A stretch of DNA of 10,969 nt from Thermoplasmata archaeon (lineage in GTDB: Archaea; Thermoplasmatota; E2; DHVEG-1), in contig DAOWFO010000072.1 of assembly GCA_030637965.1 (NCBI GenBank), forward strand, positions 1 to 10,969. The letters are read 5' to 3'. Every line of letters starts with the position of its first letter. Positions within the stretch are counted from its first letter, which is position 1. Under the pieces are notes generated by a model, which was not told the DNA's origin, ran no database searches, and saw only the letters and a list, made by a program, of their open reading frames with translations. Below are positions 1 to 10,636 of this stretch, in pieces. Made by a program: the position numbers and the translations under genes.

Positions 1-2481
1 AATACTTCCCTTGAACTTGTAAATAAATATTGGAAAAGTAGTAAGGTTGCATTAATTATTGAGAACAGCCAAGCTGGTTATCAACTAGGATTACCTGCAA
101 CACCTATTTCATCATATCTTAGAATTCCAGTCATTGTTACTAATGAAATAGATGAGAACGTACGTGATATTTTAAATAAACTTGGTGTAAAATACACCAT
201 TATTTGTGGTGAAAATATAAGTGGATATGGAAAAACACTTAGATTTAAAAATGTTGATGAAATCATAAATACCTCAATTGATTTAGTAATAGAAAAATTT
301 GGCGATATAGAATATATTACCCTTGCAAATCCAATGGATATCACAGAAGCTGAAATTATTAATAATACAAAATACTATTTTGAAGGAACTGTAAATTCGT
401 TATCATTAACATTTACAAATATTGTTAATATGGCTCTAGGTAGTTTAACTGGAACCCCAACAATATCTTATCATGAATTTATAATACCAAATGAATATAA
501 TTATGCACGTATTAAAGTGCACGCAGAGAATAATATTAATGAAGATGTTGAAGAGACAGGTAGTAAATTGCAACCAATTCTTAGAGATCCTGATGGCAAT
601 GAAATTGCTTATATATTTACTGCAGGTGGTATTCCAGAAAGAGACTCCAGTGGAGCAATAATTAAAGATAAAGTTGATTGGAATACAATAGTATACGATC
701 AACCTGGTGCATATACTCTCAAAGTTTCAGGAAAATATATTACATCAAAAAAAGGAGATTATAAAATAGATGTTACAGTAGAGCATTTAAATAGCTCTAT
801 TGTACCACAAATGCCTGGCTTGTCATCAATTGCTCCTCATCTAACGGCATACCATAAGGGAATTTTATTTGCTAAACCAGAATTCACTTTTGTGGGAGAT
901 GAAAATATTATTGATGATTTTCCACCTGGTGTTGTTTATCCAGCTTCCAATCCAGATTCCATAGAAGATTCAAATAAACACACTTTTCAGATGCACGAAT
1001 CTTTAAATGAATTACTTGCAAAGATTCGACTAATTGATTTAGAAGAGGAAGATGGTTTGAAAAATCTTAAAGAATATTGTGATAAAAATCCGTTCTATAT
1101 TTCCTTAATCGGTGATACAATAATGATACCACAATATTACTATTACGATACTGAAGATGCAAATACTCTTAAATATGGATGGGATGTTGCGAGTGATTTC
1201 ATATATGGAAATATCGATCCCGTTCCTCGAGATGATAAAATTTCGATATATCCAAAGGATCAATTTTTAACAAATTATGATGAAAAATATCCTCATCAGG
1301 AAAATATTGTTGGCCGTATAACTGGATGGGACGCTCAGGATGCTAGTGCTCTTATCGCAAGGACAATATTTTATGATAACATCATAGATAATTTGAATGA
1401 TTGGAAAAATACTGCTTTGGTTCAAACAGGATCCGGTACAGATTTTCAAAGAGTTCCAGGTGTGGATCTATTACGAAAGATTATTGGGGCGCATGATTTA
1501 CCATTTAAATGGCCGACTGCAGAGGCACACTTTGAAAATCTTATTATTCAAGATTCTTTAAAACCTGGTGGATTTGATATTAGATCAACTGAGAACACAG
1601 AATCTATGAGAAAGGGACTAAGTGACGAAGTACTTACAAAAATAAAAAGATTGGGACCGGGAAACTTAATTCTTTTCCCTAAGATAAGAGCAAAAATTAT
1701 AGCAGGTGAAAAAATAGCTACAGGAGGAATAGATCAGAAGGAAAGTAATTTCATATTTACATTTGCCCATGGTCAACCAATGGGATATTCACATGGTGAT
1801 GTTCAGACAAATTCTATTGGATTTAGACCTGTACTTCTTCAAAATTTTTGGAACAGATTTTTCTTTGGAACCGGATTGCCACAACTAGCAACGGGTCTGG
1901 GGATGGTTGGAGGTTATGATGTTCGTTATGTTAGTAATATGGAATTAGGCCCATCTGTTGTGTTTGTTGAAAGTTGCTACATTGGGAGAATAGATGGATT
2001 TCCTGCAAATTGTACTACTTCCCAGGCATATATCCATGCTGGAGTAAATGCATTTATTGCATCCTCTAGAGGAACCCCTGGACCAGGATATCTAGATGCC
2101 AGAAAGAATGCTAAAGGATTTGGAGTTTCTGAATTCATTAAAACAATTAACAATCCTGAATTACAAGAACCACATTTCTCAGCATTACATGCTGTTAATA
2201 TATTTGAAGATCTGACAAAAAATGATGCTGATATTGGAACTGCTTTTAGAAATGCAAGGAATAAATTTATGGATGATGCCGATTCTACGTTCTTCTGGAC
2301 ACCGCCATTATCCTTGAGAATTGAGACAAGTTCAGATGTTGATCTCTTATTAAATAATATTCGCCCAACAAGTGATGATGAGGATGCAAAATGTATGGAA
2401 AAAAAATACACATGTCTATTGGAGTATAATTTGTTTGGAGATCCGGCATTTAATCCGTATGAACCTAGTAATAAAGGTTGA
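1..2481 (+). CDS. Secreted C25 (gingipain-like) cysteine peptidase, 5' truncated by window edge
   Basis: The frame is open from base 1 with no stop, so at least 826 residues are visible (numbered from base 1) and the start lies upstream. The ATG at 334 (residue 112) is internal, because the same domain continues across it. Residues about 1-110 resemble a cell-wall-binding repeat 2-like fold: a run of PVIVT, then LGVKYTIICG, then a strand ending in ITLANP. Residues about 121-262 look like a PPC-type or Ig-like beta sandwich, ending in a GAYTLKVSG-type strand. From about 363 the C25 signature appears: ISLIGD..MIP, SDFIYG (398-403) and VGRI (437-440). The likely catalytic dyad is His590 in FAHG and Cys659 in VESCYIGRIDG. 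The end, LFGDPAFNPYEP, is typical of C25 catalytic domains. No C-terminal membrane anchor or sorting tail is visible; a signal peptide would lie outside the window. The inferred role is extracellular protein degradation. Family is confident; substrate specificity cannot be read. Confidence 0.85.
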   Translation, partial: NTSLELVNKYWKSSKVALIIENSQAGYQLGLPATPISSYLRIPVIVTNEIDENVRDILNKLGVKYTIICGENISGYGKTLRFKNVDEIINTSIDLVIEKFGDIEYITLANPMDITEAEIINNTKYYFEGTVNSLSLTFTNIVNMALGSLTGTPTISYHEFIIPNEYNYARIKVHAENNINEDVEETGSKLQPILRDPDGNEIAYIFTAGGIPERDSSGAIIKDKVDWNTIVYDQPGAYTLKVSGKYITSKKGDYKIDVTVEHLNSSIVPQMPGLSSIAPHLTAYHKGILFAKPEFTFVGDENIIDDFPPGVVYPASNPDSIEDSNKHTFQMHESLNELLAKIRLIDLEEEDGLKNLKEYCDKNPFYISLIGDTIMIPQYYYYDTEDANTLKYGWDVASDFIYGNIDPVPRDDKISIYPKDQFLTNYDEKYPHQENIVGRITGWDAQDASALIARTIFYDNIIDNLNDWKNTALVQTGSGTDFQRVPGVDLLRKIIGAHDLPFKWPTAEAHFENLIIQDSLKPGGFDIRSTENTESMRKGLSDEVLTKIKRLGPGNLILFPKIRAKIIAGEKIATGGIDQKESNFIFTFAHGQPMGYSHGDVQTNSIGFRPVLLQNFWNRFFFGTGLPQLATGLGMVGGYDVRYVSNMELGPSVVFVESCYIGRIDGFPANCTTSQAYIHAGVNAFIASSRGTPGPGYLDARKNAKGFGVSEFIKTINNPELQEPHFSALHAVNIFEDLTKNDADIGTAFRNARNKFMDDADSTFFWTPPLSLRIETSSDVDLLLNNIRPTSDDEDAKCMEKKYTCLLEYNLFGDPAFNPYEPSNKG

Positions 2482-2483
2482 TA

Positions 2484-2510
2484 AATTCTAAGTTATTCTT
2501 TTTCAGAATT
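2484..2510 (+). terminator. Possible terminator between convergent genes
   Basis: Just after the peptidase stop, AATTCT (2484-2489) and AGAATT (2505-2510) form a 6-bp inverted repeat. The intervening 15 bases include a T-rich stretch in the + direction (TTATTCTTTTTC, 2493-2504). Archaeal RNA polymerase ends transcripts at T runs, so the rightward peptidase transcript may stop here, inside the last codons of gyrA. No comparable T run is seen for the leftward gyrA transcript in this gap. Such short AT-rich repeats also arise by chance. Confidence 0.3.
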
Positions 2511-4955
2511 AATTTCTTCTCCATTTATATCATTATTTTCTATTATCTTTGCTACTGAAACTACTTTATCATCCTTGTTAAGTTTCATTATTGTGACGCC
2601 CATTGTGTTTCTCCCTTGTATTCTAATATCTTTTACAGGGACACGAACTATCATACCATTTTTTGTTGATAGCATTATTTCATCTTGATCTGTTGCCTCT
2701 CGTACATAAAGAACTTTTCCATTTCTCTCATTTGTTACTATGGTTCGAACACCTTTACTCCCACGATGAGTCTTTCTGTAATCTAAGATAGGTGATCGTT
2801 TCCCAAATCCATTTTCGGTTATTGTTAGAAGGTTACCATCTTCTCCAACGACCGCCATTGAAACGACTTTATCTCCCTTTCTAAGTCGAATACCAATGAC
2901 ACCTCGGGCAACTCTTCCTATTGGACGGACTTCCTCTTCATTAAATCTGCATGCCTGACCGTCTGCTGATGCAATCATGATGGTTTGTTTTCCATCAGAG
3001 AGTCTTGTACTTATGAGTTCATCATCTTCGTCTAAGTTTATTGCCCGTATTCCATTAACTCTTACGTTGCCATATGCTGAAAGAACAGTTTTTTTAATTA
3101 TTCCATTACGAGTTGAAAAAACCAGATGATGTTCATCGTCAAATTTATGTATTGGAATTGCAGTTTCGACATATTCTCCATCTTCCAATCTTGGTAAAAG
3201 ATTGATTATTGCTTTACCTTTATGATGTCTACTCCCCTCAGGTATTTTATATCCTTTCAACCAAAATACTTTTCCATGATTTGTAAAAAACATTATGTAA
3301 TCATGGGTAGATGTGATAAAAGAGTCAACAACAATGTCTTCCTCTTTCGTTTTCATTCCAATTAATCCTTTTCCACCACGATGTTGAGTTCGATATGTCT
3401 CTGTTGGAATACGTTTTATATATCCACTATCAGTAATTGTTATTACAACTTCTTGAATGGGAATTAGGTCCTCCATCTCGATGTCAAGTTCTCCTTCAAT
3501 AATTTCAGTTCGGCGTTCATCTCCAAATTTTTCTTTTATATCTAAGAGCTCCCTCTTTATCTCATCTAATAAGTTCTGTTTATCACTGAGTAATATTTTT
3601 AATTGTTCAATAAGCTGTTTTGTCTCATTATAATCATCCTCTACCCTTTCTATTTCCATACCTGTCAGTTTCTGAAGCCGCATATCAAGAATAGCTTTTA
3701 CCTGTTCTTCAGAAAAAGAGAAGCGCTCGATCAGACGATTTTTTGCCTCTTCAACTGTTTTACTTCCACGAATAATTTTAATGATTTCATCAAGGTTTTT
3801 AAGGGCAATCATAAACCCTTCAAGAATATGCATTTTTTCATTTGCTTTGTTCAAATTATAGTTTGTCCGACGAGTAATAATTTCCAATCTATAATTAATA
3901 TAGTGTTGAATTATATCCTTAAGAGTGAGAATCTTTGGCTCACCTTTAACTATCGCAAGATTTAGTACACCAAATGTTGTTTGAAGATCGGTATGTCCAA
4001 ATAGTTGATTAAGAACAACATCCTCAATCGCATCGCGCTTTAAGTCAATTACAATGCGCATACCTGTACGATCGCTTTCATCTCTAAGGTCAGATATTCC
4101 TTCAATTTTCTTATTTTTAACAAGTTCTGCAATATTTTTCAAAAGTTTTGATTTATTTACTTGATATGGAAGTTCTGTTACAATGATTTTTTTCTTGTCA
4201 TTTTCCTCTATATTTGTACGGGCACGAACTTTAACTAATCCTCTACCTGTAGTATAAGCATTCAGAATTCCGCTTTTACCATAGATTATTCCTCCAGTGG
4301 GAAAATCAGGACCTTTTATGATTCCCATTAGATCTGCAGTAGATATCTGAGGATCATCAATCATCTTAATGGAACCATCAATTACCTCAGAAAGATTGTG
4401 TGGAGCCATATTTGTAGCCATGCCCACAGCTATACCTGAAGCTCCATTTATTAAAAGATTTGGGAGTACAGCAGGTAGAACAACTGGTTCTTTTAGTGAA
4501 CCATCAAAATTATCTACCCACTCAACAGTATCTTTTCCTATATCTTGAAGCATAAGCTTAGCTATCTTAGCCATTCTCGATTCAGTATAACGCATTGCAG
4601 CAGCAGAATCACCATCTACGGATCCGAAGTTACCTTGACCATCTATTAGTGGATAACGCAAAGAGAAATCTTGAGCCATTCTAACCATAGAATCATAGAC
4701 TGCCTGATCTCCATGTGGATGGTATTTACCAAGAGTTTCTCCCACTACTCTAGCAGATTTTTTATGGGGTTTTTCATGTACAATACCCATATCATTCATT
4801 GCATAGAGAATTCTTCTATGAACCGGTTTTAATCCATCTCTCACATCAGGAAGAGCACGGCTCATGATAACACTCATTGAATAATCTATAAAAGCACGTT
4901 TCATTTCGGATTCAATAGCTCGAATATACTCTTTTTTATCGATCTCATCAGTCAT
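2493..4955 (-). CDS. gyrA: DNA gyrase subunit A
   Basis: This 820-residue protein is the DNA breakage-and-reunion subunit of gyrase. It works as A2B2 with GyrB to add negative supercoils using ATP. The winged-helix/tower region is full length. It contains the quinolone-pocket stretch [10 protein letters not shown] (79-88) and the catalytic Tyr123 in [11 protein letters not shown], preceded by Arg122. A long helical coiled-coil follows at about 365-480. The C-terminal beta-pinwheel starts near 500 with the GyrA box QHRGGKG (524-530), which marks it as gyrase rather than topoisomerase IV. Degenerate blade repeats follow (for example HRGSKG at 730-735 and the last-blade GRNTMG). It ends in a short acidic tail. 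The position equal to E. coli Ser83 is Gln84. It starts 11 bases after the gyrB stop with a strong ribosome binding site, so the two are one operon. Similarity to bacterial GyrA is very high throughout, as expected of an ancient bacterial acquisition. Confidence 0.98.
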   Translation of the reverse strand: MTDEIDKKEYIRAIESEMKRAFIDYSMSVIMSRALPDVRDGLKPVHRRILYAMNDMGIVHEKPHKKSARVVGETLGKYHPHGDQAVYDSMVRMAQDFSLRYPLIDGQGNFGSVDGDSAAAMRYTESRMAKIAKLMLQDIGKDTVEWVDNFDGSLKEPVVLPAVLPNLLINGASGIAVGMATNMAPHNLSEVIDGSIKMIDDPQISTADLMGIIKGPDFPTGGIIYGKSGILNAYTTGRGLVKVRARTNIEENDKKKIIVTELPYQVNKSKLLKNIAELVKNKKIEGISDLRDESDRTGMRIVIDLKRDAIEDVVLNQLFGHTDLQTTFGVLNLAIVKGEPKILTLKDIIQHYINYRLEIITRRTNYNLNKANEKMHILEGFMIALKNLDEIIKIIRGSKTVEEAKNRLIERFSFSEEQVKAILDMRLQKLTGMEIERVEDDYNETKQLIEQLKILLSDKQNLLDEIKRELLDIKEKFGDERRTEIIEGELDIEMEDLIPIQEVVITITDSGYIKRIPTETYRTQHRGGKGLIGMKTKEEDIVVDSFITSTHDYIMFFTNHGKVFWLKGYKIPEGSRHHKGKAIINLLPRLEDGEYVETAIPIHKFDDEHHLVFSTRNGIIKKTVLSAYGNVRVNGIRAINLDEDDELISTRLSDGKQTIMIASADGQACRFNEEEVRPIGRVARGVIGIRLRKGDKVVSMAVVGEDGNLLTITENGFGKRSPILDYRKTHRGSKGVRTIVTNERNGKVLYVREATDQDEIMLSTKNGMIVRVPVKDIRIQGRNTMGVTIMKLNKDDKVVSVAKIIENNDINGEEINSEKE

Positions 4956-4960
4956 AATAT

Positions 4961-4966
4961 ATCACC

Positions 4967-4968
<2 letters not shown>
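4961..4968 (-). promoter_or_regulatory. gyrA ribosome binding site overlapping the gyrB stop
   Basis: On the minus strand AAGGTGAT ends 5 bases before the gyrA ATG and shares bases with the gyrB TAA (4969-4967). AGGTGAT is a full match to the conserved 16S anti-Shine-Dalgarno end. It fixes the gyrA start at 4955 and suggests translational coupling, giving balanced subunit output. Confidence 0.8.
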
Positions 4969-7072
<2,104 letters not shown>

Positions 7073-8851
7073 ATGATGGAGATCATGAAAAAAAGATTTT
7101 TAATTATTACTATTTGCCTAGCATTTCTGTTTATTTGCTGTTTCTCTACAAATATAGAGGCTGCTGATACAGACATAGCACAAAAATTTGCACCGATTTT
7201 ATATTTTGAAAGAGAAGAGGAGTGTTTTCCAGTAGATGTGGAATATCACATTAACAATTCATACCTTTATCAAATAGATAACGATCAAATAATTGATACT
7301 TATCCATCTGTTGAGGAATTATCGAATTATAAAACTGATGATTATTATCTTGATAATATGCTTGGATTGGTTAATGATAATGAAATAATTAACCATTATA
7401 AAACAAAAAATCTAGATTATACAGTTTATTATCGCAGTTATCCAGAAAATGAAGAATTTCCAGAAATAATTCAATATTGGATGTTTTATGCATTTAATAA
7501 GGGAACAATGAACCAACATGAGGGTGATTGGGAGATGGTTCAAGTTGTTTTCACAGGAGAAACACCAACATATGTGATGTATAGTCAGCATTATGGTGGA
7601 CAATCAGCTAGTTGGAGCCAGGTTGAGAGAGATGGTTTTCATATAAAGGTATATATATCACGTGGTAGCCATGCAAATTATTTACGTTCATATTCAGGGG
7701 TATTGGGAGCTGCTAATGATATTGTGGGAGATAATGGGAAAATACTTACATTAGGAGATTACGATCTCATTAAACTTGAATCTCAGCCATGGCTTGATTT
7801 TGGGGGTCGATGGGGGATGTATGGTGCCACGCAAGAGGAGGCAATAGAAACTTCACTTCTTGGACAAGCAGGACCAAATGGTCCAAAATATCGAGAAGAT
7901 GGTGTCATGTGGAATAACCCCATTGGTTGGGGCAATGGCCTTAGTCCAGCAAATAACAATATATTTCTTTTAGAAATTATTATTTATAATTTTGTTATTA
8001 TTTTTATTATACTAACCGTTATAACTCTTTGTATCCTTCTGTTTCGTGTTTTTAAACGTTATAATAGAACAGGTCTTGGTTCACGAATCATTTCAATACT
8101 TTACATCGATGGCTTTAATGCAAAAAGTATCGGGAATATACTTTGTATTTTTGGAATAATAATTGCAATTTTTTCACTTATTAATCCATGGTATGTAATT
8201 TCCACTGATATCAGAATATCTGGGTATGAGACACATGGTATTGCAGATATGATGACAGTAGATGGTATCAATGGAATTCAAATACAAATTCCTGGTTTAA
8301 CTGGTCTTATTCCAATAGGTTCATTAATGATTCCTTTTTCACTGTTGATTGCTATTGGTCTTGTATTTCTAATAATTGCCTCTATGGGTGTTACACAAAC
8401 TAAAAAATTGGGTAGAAAATATATATTGCGAGGTGTTAAACTTCTTATACCAATTGTAATAATAATTATTGCCATTATGTTTTTGGATATGATTCCATAT
8501 GAATCTATGGCAGATACTGAAGGTTCTATTGTAGACATTGGAGAGGTTCTGGAAACAATTTCTGGTTCTCCTTCTGGTGGTCAAACGGTTGTAGCAGTTC
8601 CGGATGTTTTAGGTCAGATAGAGTTGAATTGGGGGTTTGGATTAGGAGGATTATTACTTCTCATTGCAGGGTTTATATTGATAATATCTGGTTTCTTTGA
8701 GATTTATGCAAATACAGAGTTATTTACAGCTAAAACAATTGATAAATCAAAAAAACAAAAACAAGAATCAATGAAAAAACAAGAAGTTAAGGAGGAAATT
8801 AAATCATCAAAGAAAGAAAATCCTGAGGAAGATAAAAAAAATTTAGATTAA
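7073..8851 (+). CDS. Vps62-like (DUF946-type) exported domain on a five-helix membrane module
   Basis: This 592-residue protein has a signal peptide, a hydrophobic stretch at about 9-22 with likely cleavage near Ala30-Ala31. The exported domain (about 35-290) carries marks of the Vps62/DUF946 family: KFAPILYFEREEECFPVDVEY near its start, YWMFYAFN (135-142), HEGDWEMVQV (149-158), HYGG (173-176) and SRGSHANY (196-203). Five transmembrane helices follow at about 297-324, 354-371, 412-438, 457-474 and 519-542. Basic loops at 325-338 and 444-456 and a Lys/Glu-rich tail (553-592) fit a cytoplasmic side, so the Vps62-like domain faces outside. The function of this family in prokaryotes is not known to me, and no enzyme activity is claimed. 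Start choice: 7073 has GTGAT 8 bases upstream; ATGs at 7076 and 7085 are alternatives that still keep the signal peptide. It is 13 bases ahead of the PHP gene. Confidence 0.75.
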   Translation: MMEIMKKRFLIITICLAFLFICCFSTNIEAADTDIAQKFAPILYFEREEECFPVDVEYHINNSYLYQIDNDQIIDTYPSVEELSNYKTDDYYLDNMLGLVNDNEIINHYKTKNLDYTVYYRSYPENEEFPEIIQYWMFYAFNKGTMNQHEGDWEMVQVVFTGETPTYVMYSQHYGGQSASWSQVERDGFHIKVYISRGSHANYLRSYSGVLGAANDIVGDNGKILTLGDYDLIKLESQPWLDFGGRWGMYGATQEEAIETSLLGQAGPNGPKYREDGVMWNNPIGWGNGLSPANNNIFLLEIIIYNFVIIFIILTVITLCILLFRVFKRYNRTGLGSRIISILYIDGFNAKSIGNILCIFGIIIAIFSLINPWYVISTDIRISGYETHGIADMMTVDGINGIQIQIPGLTGLIPIGSLMIPFSLLIAIGLVFLIIASMGVTQTKKLGRKYILRGVKLLIPIVIIIIAIMFLDMIPYESMADTEGSIVDIGEVLETISGSPSGGQTVVAVPDVLGQIELNWGFGLGGLLLLIAGFILIISGFFEIYANTELFTAKTIDKSKKQKQESMKKQEVKEEIKSSKKENPEEDKKNLD

Positions 8852-8864
8852 GTGAAGAGTAATT

Positions 8865-10073
8865 ATGATTATTAATGCGGATTTACACATTCATTCACAT
8901 TTTTCAAATTCAGCAAATGATGAAATGAATATTAAAACAATTTCTAAGGAGGCACCTCGAAAGGGAATAGATGTAGTGGCCACTGGGGATTGTCTTCATA
9001 GTGGATGGATTAAAGAGATAAAAACTTGTAAGGTTATTGATGATGGCACTTATGAATTAAATGGAACCCGTTTCATTCTTAGTACTGAAGTTGAAGATAA
9101 AAACAGTGTCCATCACTTGCTGTATTTTCCAAGCTCCTCTGCTGTTGAAGAATTTAAAGAGGTTATAAAAAAAAATTCTTCAAATCTAGAAAAAGTAGGT
9201 AAACCTAGCATAGATATGAGTGGAAAAGAAATAGCGTCTATTGCCAAAGATGTTGATGCTTTGATAGGTCCAGCACATTCATTTACTCCTTGGACAAGTA
9301 TTTATGCCCATCATAACTCTCTAAAAGAGTGTTATGGTGATCTTGTTGATTATGTATCTTTTATTGAGTTGGGTTTAAGTGCTAACTCAGATCATGCTGA
9401 TAAGATACTGGAACTTCACAGACTTACTTTTTTAACAAATTCAGACTCGCATAATCCTCATCCAGTGAGATTTGCCAGAGAATTTAATAAATTTGAGGTA
9501 AAAGATGCAATTTATGAAGAGATTAAAAAAGCCATTTTAAGAAATAGTGGAAATAAACCAGTTTTAAACGTTGGTTTACCTCCCCAAGAGGGAAAATATT
9601 ACAATTCAGCATGTGATTCTTGCTATAAACAATATTCATTAGAAGAGGCCAATGAGAGAAATTGGAAATGTGATTGTGGAAAACATATAAAAAAAGGAGT
9701 AAAGGATAGAATTAAAGAAAGAGCAACCTTTCCAGAACCACAGCATCCATATCACAGACCACCTTATCTCTATATTATTCCTTTATCAGAGATTATTACT
9801 AAAGCTATTGGGCAACGTAATCCATTTACTAAAATATCTTATAAAAGATGGAGTGAAATGATATCCGTATTCGGTAATGAGATAGATGTACTGTTCGATG
9901 TTGATATTAATGATATTGCAAAAGTTACGGTTCCTGCAATTACTGAAGCAATACAAGTTTTCCGTGAGGGGAATGTAATTATTATACCGGGTGGGGGAGG
10001 GAAATATGGTCGTATAAAGTTTCCCCAAGAAAAGGATGTACTTACTGTATCCTTGGAATCAGAAGAAAGATAA
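8865..10073 (+). CDS. PHP-family phosphoesterase with zinc ribbon (COG1379/TIGR00375 type)
   Basis: This 402-residue protein has an N-terminal PHP metal-dependent hydrolase domain. Visible metal-ligand motifs are DLHIHSHFS (6-14, His8 and His10), GDCLHSGW (41-48, Asp42 and His45), Glu75 in STEVED with HHLLYF after it, GPAHSFTPW (135-143, His138) and TNSDSHNPHPVRF (191-203, Asp194 and His196). These suit a two- or three-metal phosphoesterase centre. At about 247-273 a zinc-ribbon-like knuckle follows, CDSC then CDC (Cys250, Cys253, Cys269, Cys271). The C-terminal part includes the conserved HRPPYLYIIPLSEI (297-310) and a Gly-rich GGGGKYG loop (376-382). The architecture and length match COG1379. 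Related PHP modules are found fused to UvrD-type helicases in some bacteria, hinting at nucleic-acid work, but the substrate is unproven. It starts 13 bases after the preceding stop, with AAGTGA overlapping that stop, so co-transcription is likely. Confidence 0.85.
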   Translation: MIINADLHIHSHFSNSANDEMNIKTISKEAPRKGIDVVATGDCLHSGWIKEIKTCKVIDDGTYELNGTRFILSTEVEDKNSVHHLLYFPSSSAVEEFKEVIKKNSSNLEKVGKPSIDMSGKEIASIAKDVDALIGPAHSFTPWTSIYAHHNSLKECYGDLVDYVSFIELGLSANSDHADKILELHRLTFLTNSDSHNPHPVRFAREFNKFEVKDAIYEEIKKAILRNSGNKPVLNVGLPPQEGKYYNSACDSCYKQYSLEEANERNWKCDCGKHIKKGVKDRIKERATFPEPQHPYHRPPYLYIIPLSEIITKAIGQRNPFTKISYKRWSEMISVFGNEIDVLFDVDINDIAKVTVPAITEAIQVFREGNVIIIPGGGGKYGRIKFPQEKDVLTVSLESEER

Positions 10074-10086
10074 GTAGGAAAATATC

Positions 10087-10096
10087 TTTTTATATA
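10087..10096 (+). promoter_or_regulatory. TATA-like box in front of the GAF gene
   Basis: TTTTTATATA lies in the 43-base gap after the PHP stop and matches the archaeal TATA consensus well. It sits 20-30 bases before the ATG at 10117, which would start a nearly leaderless transcript. AAGGA (10102-10106) is a weak ribosome binding site for the same start. The GAF gene may therefore have its own promoter as well as read-through from the PHP gene. Confidence 0.35.
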
Positions 10097-10116
10097 GATA
10101 GAAGGACGTAATAGAT

Positions 10117-10623
10117 ATGGAATATGATAATGTTGATAAAAAGATAGAAAAAATAATTTTTAAAAAAGATTTTTCTCATTTTTTAGATAAAGTTATTGAT
10201 ATTCTTTATAAGAGTTTTGATAAATATAGCTGGATAGGAATATATATTGTTTGTGGGAATGATTTAATTCTTGGTCCATGGAGGGGTCAGCAGGCTACCG
10301 AGCACACAAAAATCCCTATTGGGAAAGGTGTTTGCGGCTCAGCTGCAAAAAGTGGTGAAACTGAGACAGTTCCTTATGTAAATAAAGATGAAAGATATCT
10401 TGCCTGTTTTGTATCTACAAGGTCTGAGATAGTTGTGCCTATAAAAAGGAATGGCAAGGTTATTGGTGAAATTGATATCGACTCAGAGATTCCTAATGCA
10501 TTCGATGAAGAAGATGTAAAGTTTTTAGAAAAACTTTGTACCAAAAAAACATTTATAAATATGGTGGAAAAGAAAAGATTCAATCAAAAAAAAATGTTAA
10601 AGAAAAACGTTTCTAAGTCTTAG
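10117..10623 (+). CDS. GAF-domain protein of the free methionine-(R)-sulfoxide reductase type, resolving Cys replaced
   Basis: This 168-residue single GAF domain aligns along its length with fRMsr (E. coli MsrC, yeast YKL069W), which reduces free methionine-(R)-sulfoxide using cysteine chemistry. Shared stretches are WIGIYIV (39-45), LILGPWRG (50-57), IPIGKGVCGSAA (66-77), LACF (95-98), SEIVVPI (103-109) and GEIDIDSE (117-124). At a constant offset of 21 from E. coli numbering, Cys94 is Cys73, the catalytic Cys118 is Cys97, Glu125 is Glu104, and Asp141 and Asp143 are Asp120 and Asp122. The Cys84 position, which resolves the disulfide in studied enzymes, is His63. It could therefore be an active enzyme using Cys73 instead, or a small-molecule sensor. 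The tail (about 142-168) is Lys-rich and not part of the GAF fold. It lies 43 bases after the PHP gene. Fold and family are confident; enzyme activity is not. Confidence 0.8.
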   Translation: MEYDNVDKKIEKIIFKKDFSHFLDKVIDILYKSFDKYSWIGIYIVCGNDLILGPWRGQQATEHTKIPIGKGVCGSAAKSGETETVPYVNKDERYLACFVSTRSEIVVPIKRNGKVIGEIDIDSEIPNAFDEEDVKFLEKLCTKKTFINMVEKKRFNQKKMLKKNVSKS

Positions 10624-10636
10624 AAATTTAGATAAT

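Noticed and set aside
1977..2411. A 144-codon minus-strand ORF opposite the C25 peptidase.
   Set aside because: It covers the catalytic Cys region of the peptidase in antisense, with no domain or ribosome binding site of its own.
3603..3965. A 120-codon + strand ORF opposite gyrA.
   Set aside because: It lies wholly within the conserved gyrA coding sequence and has no recognisable domain; it is a shadow frame.
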